Origin: an uncultured Peptoniphilus sp.
GTDB taxonomy: Bacteria > Bacillota > Clostridia > Tissierellales > Peptoniphilaceae
Length of the DNA stretch: 22,128 nt
Reading direction: 5' to 3'
Assembly (NCBI RefSeq): GCF_946222045.1
Contig: NZ_CAMILN010000033.1
Location: forward strand, 1 to 22,128
Shown here: positions 21,384 to 22,128 of the stretch, in pieces
Numbering within the stretch: the stretch's first letter is position 1
How the letters are laid out: the number at the start of each line of letters is the position of its first letter
Program-made: the position numbers and the translations under genes
The notes under the pieces: model-generated
The model's database searches: none
Seen by the model: the letters and a program-made list of their open reading frames with translations, nothing else
What the model was told of the DNA's origin: nothing

Positions 21384-22073
21384 ATGGAAAGAAATTATTT
21401 GAAATTTTTGGTGTCAGAGCTTATCTTCGTGAGAGAAGACACCCTTATAAATTTGATCCCAAAGACCGAAGAAAAGTATAGGGAGATTTTTGGGGAATTA
21501 GAAAATTATGTAGATACATTAAATTTAAATATTAGGAAAGTTAGAAGAAACTTGAAACTCTTGGATAAACTTTCTCCAGACCTTGCAAAAAAAGAAGCAG
21601 AGAAGGAATTTAAAAAGGATCTTGATGATTTGAGAGAAGAGCAAGACTATGAAGCCAAGTTGAACTTAGCTGACGATAAGGTCCAAAGACAAGTAGAAGA
21701 CCTCTTTAGAGAAGCCATATTTTATTACAGTCCCAAGCTCTACGACTTTTCTCTTGAAGAATTCGACCAGGCGAGAAATGCCTTTAAGGCCTGCGACAAG
21801 GAAGGACTTGAAAACTTTTTAAAAAAGGATAGGCCCAAGGAACTTGAGATGAGTAATGACCAACTTGAAAAAATGAGGGAAGACCTTGAAATAGAAATTT
21901 CTATTTTATTTGAGAGATTTCCCCTCAATCAATTGGACATGCTTGAAGACAATGAAGCTATTGACTTTAACCTCAATAGACTCAAAAATGTCTACGAAGA
22001 ATACCAAGAAATTTACGGAAGCCTTGGAGAAGAATTAAATATTAAAATTGCAAAAAAAGAAACTACCTCTTAA
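21384..22073 (+). CDS. Coiled-coil protein, degenerate J-domain paralogue
   Basis: I do not know a named family, but the 229-residue protein aligns by eye with the J-domain protein at 6306-7112. Both begin with L-x-F-x-R-E/D-x-L-x-x-x-I/C-x-x-x-K-x-E-Y/K-x-x-I-F-G and a basic coiled coil, then a D-D-L/E-x-D helix region, then an L-F/Y-x-x-A/I segment. At the site of H-P-D this protein has S-P-K (116-118) in Y-Y-S-P-K-L-Y, followed by F-D-Q-A-R-N-A-F-K-A-C-D-K-E-G-L-E-N matching Y-N-A-T-E-A-Y-K-N-G-D-L. Loss of HPD would abolish Hsp70 stimulation. An ACAGGTGAT site precedes the ATG. An IS-like end begins 4 bases after the stop, so its 3' end might have been altered by insertion. Confidence 0.6.
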   Translation: MERNYLKFLVSELIFVREDTLINLIPKTEEKYREIFGELENYVDTLNLNIRKVRRNLKLLDKLSPDLAKKEAEKEFKKDLDDLREEQDYEAKLNLADDKVQRQVEDLFREAIFYYSPKLYDFSLEEFDQARNAFKACDKEGLENFLKKDRPKELEMSNDQLEKMREDLEIEISILFERFPLNQLDMLEDNEAIDFNLNRLKNVYEEYQEIYGSLGEELNIKIAKKETTS

Positions 22074-22076
22074 AAA

Positions 22077-22128
22077 TGTGGTGACCCCATAAAGTTGGAC
22101 CTAATACCAGAGAGAATTTATATTTTCT
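22077..22128 (+). mobile_element. Probable terminal repeat of an IS3-family element (partial)
   Basis: TGTGGTGACCCCATAAAGTTGGAC begins at 22077, 4 bases after the preceding stop, in two parts: TGTGGTGACCCC and ATAAAGTTGGAC. IS3/IS150-group ends start with TG and typically contain a TGACCCC...AAAGTTGGAC core. The rest of the element would lie past the window edge; no transposase codons are visible here. Call rests on that short pattern. Confidence 0.45.

Overview
The window looks like chromosomal DNA of a low-GC Gram-positive bacterium. It is strongly AT-rich, has AAGGAGG-type ribosome binding sites, TTGACA/TATAAT promoters, short T-tailed terminators and tightly packed co-directional operons. 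The gene content (copper-amine-oxidase-type stalk domain plus CAP domain, TIGR03915/TIGR03916 pair, DUF2812-PadR pair) points to an anaerobic Firmicute, probably Anaerococcus/Peptoniphilus-like Tissierellia. The genus is inference.

Region 1 (about 1-4250) is an AT-rich accessory strip. It holds a ferritin-like diiron protein, an SdpI-family membrane protein, a decayed small gene, an abi_2 (AbiD/AbiF-type abortive infection) gene cut short where a convergent AbrB/RelE-type toxin-antitoxin module abuts it, two small unknown genes (one immunity-protein-like), and an mgtC-like gene broken by one extra T. Two hairpins with identical 7-bp arms and equal 21-nt loops lie at 57-91 and 1341-1375. The second sits directly before abi_2 and may be the 3' end of an abiF-type RNA.

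Region 2 (about 4300-7510) starts with a DUF2812 membrane protein and its PadR regulator, under a promoter whose -35/-10 spacer lies inside a 21-bp palindrome. A small exported protein, a J-domain coiled-coil protein and a HIRAN protein follow; the last two overlap by 4 bp.

Region 3 (about 7655-12782) is metabolic and surface functions: an SDR oxidoreductase, a two-gene osmolyte/ergothioneine-type ABC importer (ATPase plus permease-binding-protein fusion), a reverse-strand secreted stalk-CAP protein sharing a bidirectional terminator with the importer, and a PaaI-like hotdog thioesterase.

Region 4 (about 12814-18360) holds a membrane protein behind a perfect consensus promoter, a five-gene operon (XRE regulator, PH-like protein, GNAT acetyltransferase, small membrane protein, MFS transporter), and a Na/Pi-cotransporter-PhoU fusion.

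Region 5 (about 18390-22128) starts with a fossil 18-nt tandem repeat that still reads as a hexapeptide repeat. A TIGR03916 radical SAM gene follows, with a one-base frameshift and a 54-bp internal duplication, then its partner TIGR03915 gene, a C39-like cysteine-peptidase-fold protein, and a coiled-coil protein that appears to be a degenerate paralogue of the J-domain protein of region 2. The window ends in what looks like the terminal repeat of an IS3-family element.

The most unusual signals are the J-domain/HIRAN cassette with its HPD-less paralogue, the abi_2-linked hairpin pair, the fossil hexapeptide repeat, and the frameshifted and duplicated radical SAM gene.
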